A stretch of 56,872 bases of DNA, taken from NCBI GenBank assembly GCA_900553515.1, contig USDN01000011.1, forward strand, positions 1-56,872, read 5' to 3'. The notes under the pieces were generated by a model. That model was not told the origin of the DNA. It saw only the letters and a list, made by a program, of their open reading frames with translations, and did not search any database. The translations under genes and the position numbers were made by a program. The DNA is from an uncultured Blautia sp. GTDB taxonomy: Bacteria > Bacillota > Clostridia > Lachnospirales > Lachnospiraceae. The first letter of the stretch is position 1; each line of letters begins with the position of its first letter. Positions 7,144 through 15,791 of this stretch are shown here, piece after piece.

Positions 7144-10100
7144 AAAATTCCCTCCTGATAATTATTATCTTCACTTATTAAAAAATCTCCATTTTCTATA
7201 AGCCAATCCAGAAGATTAGAATACTTATATATCATATTTTCTATCTGTGTTTCATCAAGTAATCCTTGCAAATAGTCCCAATTTAAATACAATGCACCTT
7301 GTCTCTCTTGGATTTGGTAATCCAACCACACTTGAGGCGTTTGTGTAATATTGTAACAAATTTCTCCGAAAAGATTATCATTTTCATTTTCCATACCTAG
7401 AGTGCTGGTATACACAAATGGAATACCATACCGGAATTTCTTTCCGTCATATTTTGATAATTCCCTCTGGAATTTGATACCGCTAAAATCAGAATGTTCC
7501 AGATCTTTCATCAGTTGATTCTGTATTTCATGAGCCAATTCGATAAAAGTCTTTTTCTCATCTATCTTTATTTCAAGCAGTATGTTTCCTGTAAAGTCTC
7601 CGATAGTATGTCTTAGTTCCTTACTCAAATTCCATCTTTTATCAATCGTAATATTTAAAGCAAAATGATTACTCCCACTCTCTTCCCATAACATAAGTGC
7701 ATATGCTGTGAGAAGTATATTTGAGACTGTAATGCTTTGCTTTTCACCGATCTTTTTCAGCAGCTCCCATTTATGTTTTGTCATTTCTTTTGTATACCTT
7801 TTAAAGACTTGCTTAGTAATTTCCTGTGGCATTTTCTTAGTCGGTATTTTCGGATACGCCGGAAAGTGGCTGATTCTACTTTCCCAATATTCTTGGTCTT
7901 TAAGCAACATATTTCTCTCATTCATTGCACACACATAGTCTCTAAAACTTACGGATTCTAATTTGCTTTTATTATTTCCCACATATCGCTGTGTCCACTG
8001 ATATAAAATTGACAAAACACTTCTTGCGTCCATAATCAAATTATCTATTCCGACATGTACTATGTTCTTATCCTGGCATATAGAAACACGTATATCAAAT
8101 AAAGGCCATTGAGATGCTTCCATTATTTGTTGCGACATATCGTCCCTAATAGATTCAACTGTTTCTTTGCCATTCAGGTCTGTATTATATACTTTTAATT
8201 TGTAATAAGGTACGCTTTCCAAAACCTTCTGTCTCTTTCCATCTTTTGAAAAGACCAATCTAAGTGCATCGTTCTCTATGATCAGTTCATTCCAAGCCCT
8301 CTCTAATCGTTCTATAGAAAGATTTTTGCTGACTATTTCATAATAACAATAAGAAGACACATTTCCTAATGCATATACATTTTGCCGGCCTATCCAATAC
8401 GCATATTGCATTTCAGTAGTCAGAAATTCTTGAAAACGTTCCTGCTCGTTGTGCTGAACTACCTCTATATTAGGCTTTCTTTTCTCTTTTATACTAGAAA
8501 TTCTTTTTGCTAGGGATTCTACTGTATTATTTTCAAATATGATTCCAATACTAACTTTAACACCAAATTCTGCCTCTATTTCTGCAGTCATTCTAACCGC
8601 TAATAAGGAATCACCACCGCATACAAAATAATTATCCTTTTTCGTAATATTATCATTACCAAGCAACCGCTTCCATATCTTCAACATCCTTGTTTCGCAT
8701 GGTGTAAGCTTCTCCTCATTTTCTATAGTTCTATTCTCATGCGCTTTTATCCATCGTACTACTTCCTTTCTATCTTGTTTCTCATTTTTTCCAACTGGAA
8801 GTTTATCTTCAAAAATTATATTTGTCGGGAGCATATAAACAGGAAGCTTACTTTTTAAATTTTGCATAAGGAACTCCTCATTTATATTGGGGCTCCCTTT
8901 TACAACAACTGCCACCAACATATTTTTTCGATTATTGTGTTCTACTGCACACACTATGCTTTTTTTAACCCCAGCGATTTTATTCAAGATTGCTTCAATT
9001 TCTCCTAATTCAATCCTATGCCCTTTTACCTTTACCTGGAAATCCCGCCTTCCTCTATATTCTATTGTTCCGTCGTTCCAGAAGCATCCATTATCACCTG
9101 TCCGATACCAACGTCCAAAGCAATCCATAATATACTTTTGTTTTGTTAATACCTCATCCCCTCTATAACCTTTTCCTACTCCCTCACCTCCAATCCATAA
9201 TTCTCCTTCTACCCAAAACGGACAATCTCTTCCGAAGTCATCCACTACTCTATATGCCTGATTCTCTAACGGTCTTCCATAGGGAATAGTTTTCCAGTTT
9301 TCTGGAAGTGGCAGTTTCACTATCTGTTCATTTGACCAAATGCCTGTTTCTGTCGTTCCCCCTAAAACAATCAATGTTCCATCTTCTACAGCCTCATAAA
9401 ACATATCAACCATATACAATAATGTCCAATCACCTGAATAAAAAGCCGTACGGAAAGGAATTTTTTCTTTTTTTTGAGCTTTCCAGCATTCAAATAACAT
9501 CTCTCCTAAAATCGGCACTGAATTCCAACGCGTAATATGATATTTGAATATCATTTTTAGCCAATAATCGGGATTTTTACTTTCTGATTCAGGAATTAAA
9601 ATTATTTTCCCACCTGCGCTTAATAAACCAAATTGGTCATATACGGATAAATCAAAATCTAAAGCTGAAACTGCTAAAATTGCGTCTGTCTGGTCTACAC
9701 AATATTTACGATTTATATACGCTATAGTATTCCAAGCATTAGCATGTGACATTTCAACCCCTTTGGGCTGTCCCGTAGATCCAGAAGTCATAATAATATA
9801 GGCCGAATCTTCCGGATATATTTTCGGATAATTTTCCAACAGTTCATTTTCCAACAGCTTTTCTACACACCAAATCTCCACATTCTCCGGCCATTCTATC
9901 TGCTTTTCTTTTTCTGCTGTAGTAATTACATAATGAATATCTGTTTTTTCATGTATTAATTTCCGTCTTTCAGAAGGTTGTTCACAACTAACCGGCACGT
10001 AAACATTTCCTGATATCAGAACAGCAAGAACAGCCACAATCTGTTCATAACCTCTTGGTATTGTAATTGCTATACTTTCTTCTTTTATATTCCGCTTAAT

Positions 10101-11870
10101 AATTCCTGCTGCTACTCTCTGTGCCATTTCCTTTAATCTACTGTAGGAAATCTCTAACTCTTTTCCAGTATCTATTATTGCAATACGTTCTGGACTACGT
10201 TCGACATTTTCGAAAAATTCCTGAAATAATACTTTCTGTTCAGAAGCAGCTGGTATTGTACATTCCTTTCTCACAAAATTCTTCTGTCTTTCTGGTAGTA
10301 CATCAAATCTTTGGTTCCAATCTTCTTTCCTCAAATTATGTAAGAGCTGTTCAAAACTTGTCAGCATATCATCTATCATATCTTCTGGAAAAAGTTCATC
10401 TATCGTATCCCATGTAAGCTGTACTCCATTTTCATCCTCATAACTTTGGAAATCATTCCATACCTGTGGCGTCTGAGAAATCATGTACGAAAAGCTTCCA
10501 AAGTTTTCCGTAAAAGTACTATTTACCAATTCAGTTCCAAGATTACACGCAAATACAATTGGTGCAATAGCAGAAATGTCCCCATACATCTGTGTCAAAT
10601 CTCGTTGAACCTGTACGCCGGAATAAGTGGCATATTTCATATCTTCATGTAATTGCTTCTGTATCCTGTCTAAAAGCTCAAGAAAAGTAGGGTTCCCCTC
10701 ACAATTAATTTCTAAAAGTAGTAGCGTAGTAAAATCTGCGATTACATCCTCTAATCCCTTATATTCTGTCTTCCTATTAAAAAATGGTATGTTAATCAAA
10801 AAACTCTTATTTTTACTCCAACGTTCTAAAATTGCAGAATATGCAGTAAGCAAAAGCATTGCCGGTGTGGTTTGATACTCTTTTGCCCGTCTCTGTAAAC
10901 AATCCCATTCTTCTTTTCCAATCCTCACGACTCTTCTATGAAATACCGGATTCTTTACTTCTTCTGGTCGTTTCGCTAATGGCATATCTGGTCCCTGGGG
11001 CAAATTTTTAAGACGAGCAGACCAGTACTCCTTCGCTTTTTCCCGTTCTTCTCTATCTTCCACATTTTGTTGCTCTAAATAGGCAGCAAAATTCCAATCT
11101 TTGGATTCTTCTGGTAATTCAACTCCACTGTAAACCATGGCCAAATCACGCAATAATATTTGAAGACTCTGCACATCTGCAATTAACAAGTCCAAATCTA
11201 TATGCAATCTTGTCTTATTTCCTGGAAGCAAGGTAAGTTCTAGACCCGCAACTTCTCCTTCCTCTATCTTTAATTTCCGGTGTGACAAACGGCGTCTTAC
11301 AGCCTGTGCTTCTTGTTCAGCTTCTGTCTCTGTTAATAACGAAAAATCGTTAATTTTTATCTTTTCAGAGTATGGTTTACTCTCTATTTTTTGCATCCCA
11401 TTTTCAGAAAAACTAGCTCGCAACATAGGATGATGATACTGTATACGACTCCAAGCTTCTTGAAGGCGTTCAGGGACAACTCCATATCCATCAAATTCCA
11501 AATATGCATGGCAGCCAATTCCCCCTAATACCTGGTTATCCTCTCTTCCTACCCAATAAGCGTACTGCACATCTGTTAAAGGAAATGGCTTCCGCATATC
11601 TCTTTCCATTATGATATCCCGTTTTTCTGCTTTTGCTTTCTTTCCCTTTTTCTTCGTACCTTTCTGAATAATCTTCCACCATTCTTTCAGGGTTGGATGC
11701 TCCATCAGGGTTCCAAAAGCAACCTTTACTCCCTGTTTTCTCCACTGGTTGACCAGCCTCATGATCACGATAGAGCTAAGTCCTAGCTCTAAAAGATTTT
11801 CAGAATCTCCAAATTCTTTCTGTACCGGCAATTTCTGTTTGATCTGCTCTTTTACTTCACTGTATTCCAT
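7140..11870 (-). CDS. NRPS 1: ArCP - Cy - A(Cys) - PCP - Cy, HMWP2/PchE-like
   Basis: This is a 1576-residue synthetase. Aryl carrier protein (about 1-70; L-G-L-S-S-I, Ser33). First heterocyclisation domain (about 95-510), with D-L-L-I-A-D-V-Q-S at 227-235 matching the Cy motif DxxxxDxxS. Adenylation domain (about 545-1040; T-S-G-S-T-G at 695-700); aligning it to PheA gives specificity residues D740, L741, Y744, N783, F810, S812, L836, I844, W845, one change from the known cysteine code DLYNLSLIW. PCP (about 1055-1125, Ser1088). Second Cy (about 1147-1560; D1276, D1281, S1284). It should condense and cyclise aryl acid and cysteine, then form the second ring with the partner protein. PchE and HMWP2 carry an extra domain between A8 and A9; here the A domain is uninterrupted. 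Start chosen at the ATG before the carrier domain. Confidence 0.93.
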   Translation of the reverse strand: MEYSEVKEQIKQKLPVQKEFGDSENLLELGLSSIVIMRLVNQWRKQGVKVAFGTLMEHPTLKEWWKIIQKGTKKKGKKAKAEKRDIIMERDMRKPFPLTDVQYAYWVGREDNQVLGGIGCHAYLEFDGYGVVPERLQEAWSRIQYHHPMLRASFSENGMQKIESKPYSEKIKINDFSLLTETEAEQEAQAVRRRLSHRKLKIEEGEVAGLELTLLPGNKTRLHIDLDLLIADVQSLQILLRDLAMVYSGVELPEESKDWNFAAYLEQQNVEDREEREKAKEYWSARLKNLPQGPDMPLAKRPEEVKNPVFHRRVVRIGKEEWDCLQRRAKEYQTTPAMLLLTAYSAILERWSKNKSFLINIPFFNRKTEYKGLEDVIADFTTLLLLEINCEGNPTFLELLDRIQKQLHEDMKYATYSGVQVQRDLTQMYGDISAIAPIVFACNLGTELVNSTFTENFGSFSYMISQTPQVWNDFQSYEDENGVQLTWDTIDELFPEDMIDDMLTSFEQLLHNLRKEDWNQRFDVLPERQKNFVRKECTIPAASEQKVLFQEFFENVERSPERIAIIDTGKELEISYSRLKEMAQRVAAGIIKRNIKEESIAITIPRGYEQIVAVLAVLISGNVYVPVSCEQPSERRKLIHEKTDIHYVITTAEKEKQIEWPENVEIWCVEKLLENELLENYPKIYPEDSAYIIMTSGSTGQPKGVEMSHANAWNTIAYINRKYCVDQTDAILAVSALDFDLSVYDQFGLLSAGGKIILIPESESKNPDYWLKMIFKYHITRWNSVPILGEMLFECWKAQKKEKIPFRTAFYSGDWTLLYMVDMFYEAVEDGTLIVLGGTTETGIWSNEQIVKLPLPENWKTIPYGRPLENQAYRVVDDFGRDCPFWVEGELWIGGEGVGKGYRGDEVLTKQKYIMDCFGRWYRTGDNGCFWNDGTIEYRGRRDFQVKVKGHRIELGEIEAILNKIAGVKKSIVCAVEHNNRKNMLVAVVVKGSPNINEEFLMQNLKSKLPVYMLPTNIIFEDKLPVGKNEKQDRKEVVRWIKAHENRTIENEEKLTPCETRMLKIWKRLLGNDNITKKDNYFVCGGDSLLAVRMTAEIEAEFGVKVSIGIIFENNTVESLAKRISSIKEKRKPNIEVVQHNEQERFQEFLTTEMQYAYWIGRQNVYALGNVSSYCYYEIVSKNLSIERLERAWNELIIENDALRLVFSKDGKRQKVLESVPYYKLKVYNTDLNGKETVESIRDDMSQQIMEASQWPLFDIRVSICQDKNIVHVGIDNLIMDARSVLSILYQWTQRYVGNNKSKLESVSFRDYVCAMNERNMLLKDQEYWESRISHFPAYPKIPTKKMPQEITKQVFKRYTKEMTKHKWELLKKIGEKQSITVSNILLTAYALMLWEESGSNHFALNITIDKRWNLSKELRHTIGDFTGNILLEIKIDEKKTFIELAHEIQNQLMKDLEHSDFSGIKFQRELSKYDGKKFRYGIPFVYTSTLGMENENDNLFGEICYNITQTPQVWLDYQIQERQGALYLNWDYLQGLLDETQIENMIYKYSNLLDWLIENGDFLISEDNNYQEGIL

Positions 11871-11882
11871 CTTTATAATCTC

Positions 11883-13469
11883 CTATTTTCCCTGTGCCAT
11901 CTGTCCTAACACTTTTTTATCTATTTTCCCTACACTGGTTAATGGCCATTCTTCTATAATTTCTACCTGATCTGGTAGTTTATAAGACGCCACACCAATT
12001 TCTTTTAAAAACTGGTGTATTGCCTGCACATCCAGCGTATTTCCTTCTTCCACTATTAGAAAAGCACATATCCGGTTTCCTAACGTCTCATCCGGTACGC
12101 CTACAACTGCGGCTTCCTTAATATCTGGATGTTTACACAGATACGCCTCTATTTCTGCAGGCATAATCTTTTCTCCTGCCCTATTAATCTGCTCTTTAAT
12201 TCTTCCTCCCATGCGGAGGCGGCCACTTTCTGTCCACATGGCTTTGTCCCCCGTCCGGTAGAACCCATCTTCCGTAAAGCTTGTCCTATTAACTTCTTCC
12301 GCCATATAATATCCATCAATTGTGTAAGGTCCTCTTGATAACAGTTCTCCGAAAACTCCTGTCGGTACTTCCTCATCATTTTCATCTACGATCTTCACTT
12401 CATCTGCTGGAGATACTGGAGTTCCCTGGCATCTTGCTATTATGGTCGCATCGTCATCAGGACTGGTAAAAGACAGCAGCCCCTCTGCCGTCCCAAATAC
12501 CTGCATCAATGTACATGGCCATTCTTCTATAATCTTATCTGCAAGGGAATCCTCCAGCATCGCCCCACCCACCTGTAAAATCTTCAGGCTGGAAATGTCA
12601 TAGTCCTCATCGTATTCCAACATTTCCATACACACTGTAACCATAGCTGGAACCAAGGCTGTGATGGTTACTTTCTCCTCGGTAATCGCTGTCAGGATAT
12701 CATCCGGGCTGGTCGTTGGCGTCAACACAACTTTCCCACCTACATCCAAAGTCCCTAAAAGCCCCGGACAGCAAAGCGGAAAATTGTGTGCTACCGGCAG
12801 TGCCGCAAGATAAACACTATTTTCATCTAACTGACAGCGCTTTGCTGACATTCTTGCATTATACATATAGTCTGTATGAGTACGGGGAATCAATTTAGGG
12901 ATACCGGTTGTACCACCGGACAGCAACAATACTGCTGTACTGTAACTGTCTACTTCCAGAAATTCTCCCTGTCTTTCTGTTTCTGTCTCATACCATTTTT
13001 CTCTCTGTACTCCATCTACAAACACATTTTTTATACACGGAAATTTTCTCTGCATAGCCATTGCCATTTCCACATAGCTAAATCCTAAATATCTTTCAGC
13101 TACAATGTACGCCGTCGGCTTTGCCAACTCTATGATTCCCTCTAATTCCGCTTCCCTATGCGCTGGCAGCATCATAATCGGTATAGCCCCAATCTTCGCC
13201 AATGCAAAGAGAACCACAACAAAAGAGATCCGGTTCGGTAGCTGTACAAGAACCTTATCTCCTTTGCAGATACCTTTTTCCATAAAATGATGTCCTATGC
13301 GGATTGCTTTCTGATTCAATCCCCAATAGGTAATTTCCTCCTCACTGTCTGTGACTGCAATTCTGTCTCCGTATTGTGCAGCCCATTTATCAAGCTGCTC
13401 TCCTAAGCTTAATTTCTCCCAACCTACCAGATTTTCATATTGTTCCATATTCTTTTTGTAGCCAGCCAT
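11883..13469 (-). CDS. Salicylate-type aryl-AMP ligase (DhbE/YbtE/PchD family)
   Basis: This 528-residue stand-alone adenylation enzyme activates an aryl acid and loads it on the ArCP of NRPS 1. It follows DhbE along its whole length: P-A-H-R (102-105), L-S-G-G-T-T-G (184-190), A-H-N-F-P-L-C-C-P-G (227-236), Q-V-F-G-T-A-E-G-L-L (323-332), R-G-P-Y-T-I, and a C-terminal V-G-K-I-D-K-K. In DhbE, Ser240 and Val337 mark 2,3-dihydroxybenzoate enzymes, while salicylate enzymes have Cys and Leu. The equivalents here are Cys234 and Leu332, so salicylate is predicted. It lies 12 bases before NRPS 1. No salicylate synthase gene is visible in the window. Confidence 0.93.
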   Translation of the reverse strand: MAGYKKNMEQYENLVGWEKLSLGEQLDKWAAQYGDRIAVTDSEEEITYWGLNQKAIRIGHHFMEKGICKGDKVLVQLPNRISFVVVLFALAKIGAIPIMMLPAHREAELEGIIELAKPTAYIVAERYLGFSYVEMAMAMQRKFPCIKNVFVDGVQREKWYETETERQGEFLEVDSYSTAVLLLSGGTTGIPKLIPRTHTDYMYNARMSAKRCQLDENSVYLAALPVAHNFPLCCPGLLGTLDVGGKVVLTPTTSPDDILTAITEEKVTITALVPAMVTVCMEMLEYDEDYDISSLKILQVGGAMLEDSLADKIIEEWPCTLMQVFGTAEGLLSFTSPDDDATIIARCQGTPVSPADEVKIVDENDEEVPTGVFGELLSRGPYTIDGYYMAEEVNRTSFTEDGFYRTGDKAMWTESGRLRMGGRIKEQINRAGEKIMPAEIEAYLCKHPDIKEAAVVGVPDETLGNRICAFLIVEEGNTLDVQAIHQFLKEIGVASYKLPDQVEIIEEWPLTSVGKIDKKVLGQMAQGK

Positions 13470-13475
13470 TTTGTA

Positions 13476-14171
13476 TTATCTTCCTTTCTCCTGCACTGCC
13501 GCATATGCAGCATAATCTTTTATCAGAATCGGATATAATTTCCATCCTGATTTTACCTTTCCATTTTCTATAACCCGGTTTTTCCTAACAGAAAAGAAAT
13601 CCATTCCCTTGTTCAAACCGATCCCCAGTGCTTTAAGATACGCCTCTTTTGCTGCCCAGTACTGATAGAACCGTTCAAGGCTTTCTGTTTCCTGAATTTC
13701 AGCCGTCTCTTCTTCCGTAAAGAAATTTTTGGCAATCTCCATATATTCTGGAATCTCTCCCATTTCCTGCACATCAATTCCCACAGCCTGTCGATAGGCA
13801 AATATTGCCAGCACCCATTTCCCAGAATGGGAAAGGTTAAATGTAATCTCCCTTTGCCCATGTGGGGCTTGCCAATATAATTTTCCATATTTTCCTTTTT
13901 GTAAGACAATCTTGTCCACACCTGAGTATTCCTTCAACAACATTTTCACAACAATCTTTCCGGCAAGATAGCGCATTTTATCTTCATAAAAACGATAACG
14001 TCCCGCTTTCTGGCATTCTTCTTTATCCAAAAGGGAGATATGTTGTTCCCAAAATCTTTCCAGTTCTCTCCATCGAAGCTTCCAGATATGCACCTCACCT
14101 GTATGTAGCTTCAGCCTTCCTGTATGCAAAAACTCCTGGTTTCCGTACAATTTAATTTTCATCGGGAACAC
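13476..14171 (-). CDS. 4'-phosphopantetheinyl transferase, Sfp family
   Basis: This 231-residue enzyme would attach the phosphopantetheine arm to the three carrier domains of the NRPS proteins. It shows the family motifs: N-L-S-H-S-G (112-117), V-G-I-D-V (130-134, with the magnesium-binding Asp133) and Y-W-A-A-K-E-A-Y-L-K (171-180). Length is normal for Sfp/EntD types. Its start overlaps the end of the type II thioesterase gene by 20 bases, so translation is coupled. Having its own transferase makes the cluster self-contained for transfer between hosts (inference). Confidence 0.93.
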   Translation of the reverse strand: MFPMKIKLYGNQEFLHTGRLKLHTGEVHIWKLRWRELERFWEQHISLLDKEECQKAGRYRFYEDKMRYLAGKIVVKMLLKEYSGVDKIVLQKGKYGKLYWQAPHGQREITFNLSHSGKWVLAIFAYRQAVGIDVQEMGEIPEYMEIAKNFFTEEETAEIQETESLERFYQYWAAKEAYLKALGIGLNKGMDFFSVRKNRVIENGKVKSGWKLYPILIKDYAAYAAVQEKGR

Positions 14172-14904
14172 CCAAAAGGCATTTCCTTACTTCTGACAGA
14201 ACCGCTTCTTCATGTTCCCGAAGATAAAAATGCCCACCTTCGAACATATGACAGCGGAAAGCTCTCTCCGTATATTTTCCCCATTCTTTCATCGCTGCTT
14301 CATCTGCTTCCCGATCTTTCCGTCCTCCAAACGCTTCAATCGGACATTGTAAGACGGTAAGCTCTTTATCATAATAAGTCTCATCCATTGTAAAATCAGC
14401 CCGCAGCATGGGCAGAAAGAAATCCAGAAGTTCCTGGTTCTCCAGTATTTCTTTTGGCGTTCCTTCGAATCTCCCGAGGGCCTTTTTAAATTCATCGTCT
14501 GGAAGATGATAGATTGGATTGGGTTCTGGAACACTTGGGATACGGCTTCCAGACACCAAAAAGCATTGGGCCGTCTTTCCTCTCTTTTCCATTCTTTTTT
14601 CTATCTCATAGGCAATCTTTCCACCCATACTATGCCCCCAGAATGCATACGGTCCTCTTATGTTTTCCCATATGATTTCTTCCAGTTCGCCTAACATATC
14701 CACCATACTGTTATATGGCTTCTCCATAATCCTTTCTTCCCTGCCTGGAAGTTGAATCGGACAAACCGTTACGTCACTTTTCATTTTTTGCGCCCAGGAA
14801 TTGTATGCAGATGCACCTCCACCAGCAAAAGGGAAACAAAATAACGTAACCATATCTGGACGTATTTGATTATAGTTTTTTACTAATTTAATGTTCATCG
14901 GCAC
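14152..14904 (-). CDS. Type II thioesterase (GrsT/PchC/YbtT-like)
   Basis: This 250-residue editing thioesterase hydrolyses wrongly loaded or stalled groups from NRPS carrier domains. Motifs: F-P-F-A-G-G-G-A-S-A-Y (24-34), Q-L-P-G-R-E-E-R (51-58), nucleophile G-H-S-M-G-G with Ser92, and a C-terminal G-G-H-F-Y-L with the catalytic histidine. It is the first gene of the operon. Transcription starts about 190 bases upstream, leaving a long leader with two palindromic sites. Confidence 0.93.
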   Translation of the reverse strand: MPMNIKLVKNYNQIRPDMVTLFCFPFAGGGASAYNSWAQKMKSDVTVCPIQLPGREERIMEKPYNSMVDMLGELEEIIWENIRGPYAFWGHSMGGKIAYEIEKRMEKRGKTAQCFLVSGSRIPSVPEPNPIYHLPDDEFKKALGRFEGTPKEILENQELLDFFLPMLRADFTMDETYYDKELTVLQCPIEAFGGRKDREADEAAMKEWGKYTERAFRCHMFEGGHFYLREHEEAVLSEVRKCLLGVPDEN

Positions 14905-14960
14905 TCCTTATTCAATACTTTTTCATATATAATCAGTATGTTCTAAATAACCAATTATAA

Positions 14961-14974
14961 TTAGTCGCAACTAA
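14961..14974. promoter_or_regulatory. Palindromic operator candidate 1 in the operon leader
   Basis: TTAGTCGCAACTAA is an almost perfect palindrome of the form TTAG-N6-CTAA. On the minus strand a TATAAT (complement of 14954-14959) lies directly downstream of it, though no -35 hexamer fits. It is about 57 bases before the first gene. A second, closely similar palindrome lies over the main transcription start. Binding by a metal- or redox-responsive repressor is inferred. Confidence 0.55.
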
Positions 14975-15084
14975 CTTATGCGCGAAAATATATACAAATC
15001 TCCTTGCCAAACATCGTCTTTACACTTATATTTTCAATTATTCATAGACCAACAGTTAACATAATATTACCGTGGTCTCTTTGG

Positions 15085-15098
15085 TTAGTTGCAACTTA
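15085..15098. promoter_or_regulatory. Palindromic operator candidate 2 over the transcription start
   Basis: TTAGTTGCAACTTA contains the perfect 10-base palindrome AGTTGCAACT (15087-15096). It lies immediately downstream of the minus-strand -10 box at 15103-15108, so it covers the expected transcription start. That is the usual place for a repressor site. The same palindrome in a slightly different form is repeated 124 bases downstream. Confidence 0.6.
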
Positions 15099-15102
15099 CT
15101 TT

Positions 15103-15131
15103 ATTATATCACCATTTCTCATAACTATCAA
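15103..15131 (-). promoter_or_regulatory. Sigma-A promoter of the siderophore-type operon
   Basis: Read on the minus strand: TTGATA (15131-15126), a 17-base spacer, then TATAAT (15108-15103). The match to consensus is strong. It faces the thioesterase gene, the first of at least nine closely spaced or overlapping genes. Operator candidate 2 sits directly after the -10 box. Confidence 0.72.
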
Positions 15132-15363
15132 TATACCTTCTGAAGTATTCCAGCCTAATTGGAAATAAAATTTCCGTTTTTTGGAGATTTTAAATTATTC
15201 TCAAATTTCCAGAGCAAGTTTCGCCTGCGTAACTCAAAACTCACTTCATGACTTTTGCTTACTGGCAAACTTGATGGGGATTCCGCTCCCCATTTCCTCG
15301 GTTCTATCCTGTTTTTTGGCGCTATGTAAAATAGTCGCAGCGTGATTCAAGAATCACGAAAAA
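15132..15363. other. Gene-free stretch with inverted repeats; possible oriT or element junction
   Basis: No ORF is supported here. I see an inverted repeat CAAGTTT (15215-15221) / AAACTTG (15267-15273), a GGGGA (15276-15280) / TCCCC (15287-15291) hairpin, and a palindrome CGTGATTCAAGAATCACG (15341-15358). The stretch separates the siderophore operon from the mobC-relaxase module. Closely spaced inverted repeats beside a relaxase gene would suit an origin of transfer, but I recognise no nic site. Confidence 0.3.
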
Positions 15364-15396
15364 AAGCTTATCGTCATAACTTTTGACGATAAGCTT
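15357..15396 (-). terminator. Rho-independent terminator after the coiled-coil gene
   Basis: Stem AAGCTTATCGTC (15364-15375) pairs with GACGATAAGCTT (15385-15396) around a 9-base loop. Read on the minus strand it is followed by a run of seven T (15363-15357). It lies 14 bases after the stop of the small coiled-coil gene. Confidence 0.85.
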
Positions 15397-15409
15397 TTCC
15401 ATTCTATAT

Positions 15410-15652
15410 CTATTCTTTTGTGTCACTATCCATTTTTCCTAACACTTCAAGAATCTCTTCTATTGTTTTCCCCGACTTAATAACAGCCTTATATAACTGT
15501 TCCTTTTTTCGCTCTTCAATCTGTTGCTCAATTTCTTTTTTCTGTCTACGCAGTTCTTTCAACGTAGTTTCTACCTTCTCAATCTGTTCAGTCACATCAG
15601 CTAATTTTTCTTCAAGTAAAATATTTTCCTGCTTTTTTCTTCCTCTCGGCAT
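15410..15652 (-). CDS. Small coiled-coil protein of the mobilization region, unknown function
   Basis: This 80-residue protein is rich in Lys, Glu and Gln. It begins M-P-R-G-R-K-K and continues as a heptad-like coiled coil (about 15-55). I chose the ATG at 15652 because AGGAGGGG lies 5 bases before it; a longer reading from 15676 lacks such a site. It is divergent from mobC and has its own terminator. A DNA-binding accessory role in transfer is possible from the basic N terminus and location, but the family is not recognised. Confidence 0.6.
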   Translation of the reverse strand: MPRGRKKQENILLEEKLADVTEQIEKVETTLKELRRQKKEIEQQIEERKKEQLYKAVIKSGKTIEEILEVLGKMDSDTKE

Positions 15653-15791
15653 ATAAACCCCTCCTTTATAATCCATTATTATAAACCTGGCCTTAAATGA
15701 TTTCCAATGATTTTTCTCAACACTTTACTACTTAATACTTTCTAATCGGCTTATATATAACAATAACTTTTTATGAAAGGAATATTATCAA

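Noticed and set aside
7140..11870. Embedded epimerase/methyltransferase-like domain in the A domain, as in PchE and HMWP2
   Set aside because: Core motifs A7 to A10 follow each other without an insertion.
11883..13469. 2,3-dihydroxybenzoate ligase (DhbE/EntE)
   Set aside because: The two discriminating positions are Cys and Leu as in salicylate enzymes, not Ser and Val.
14961..15098. Canonical Fur or DtxR/IdeR box
   Set aside because: The palindromes lack the GATAAT repeats of Fur and the TTAGGTTAG-type 19-base DtxR pattern; only a TTAG/CTAA edge is shared.
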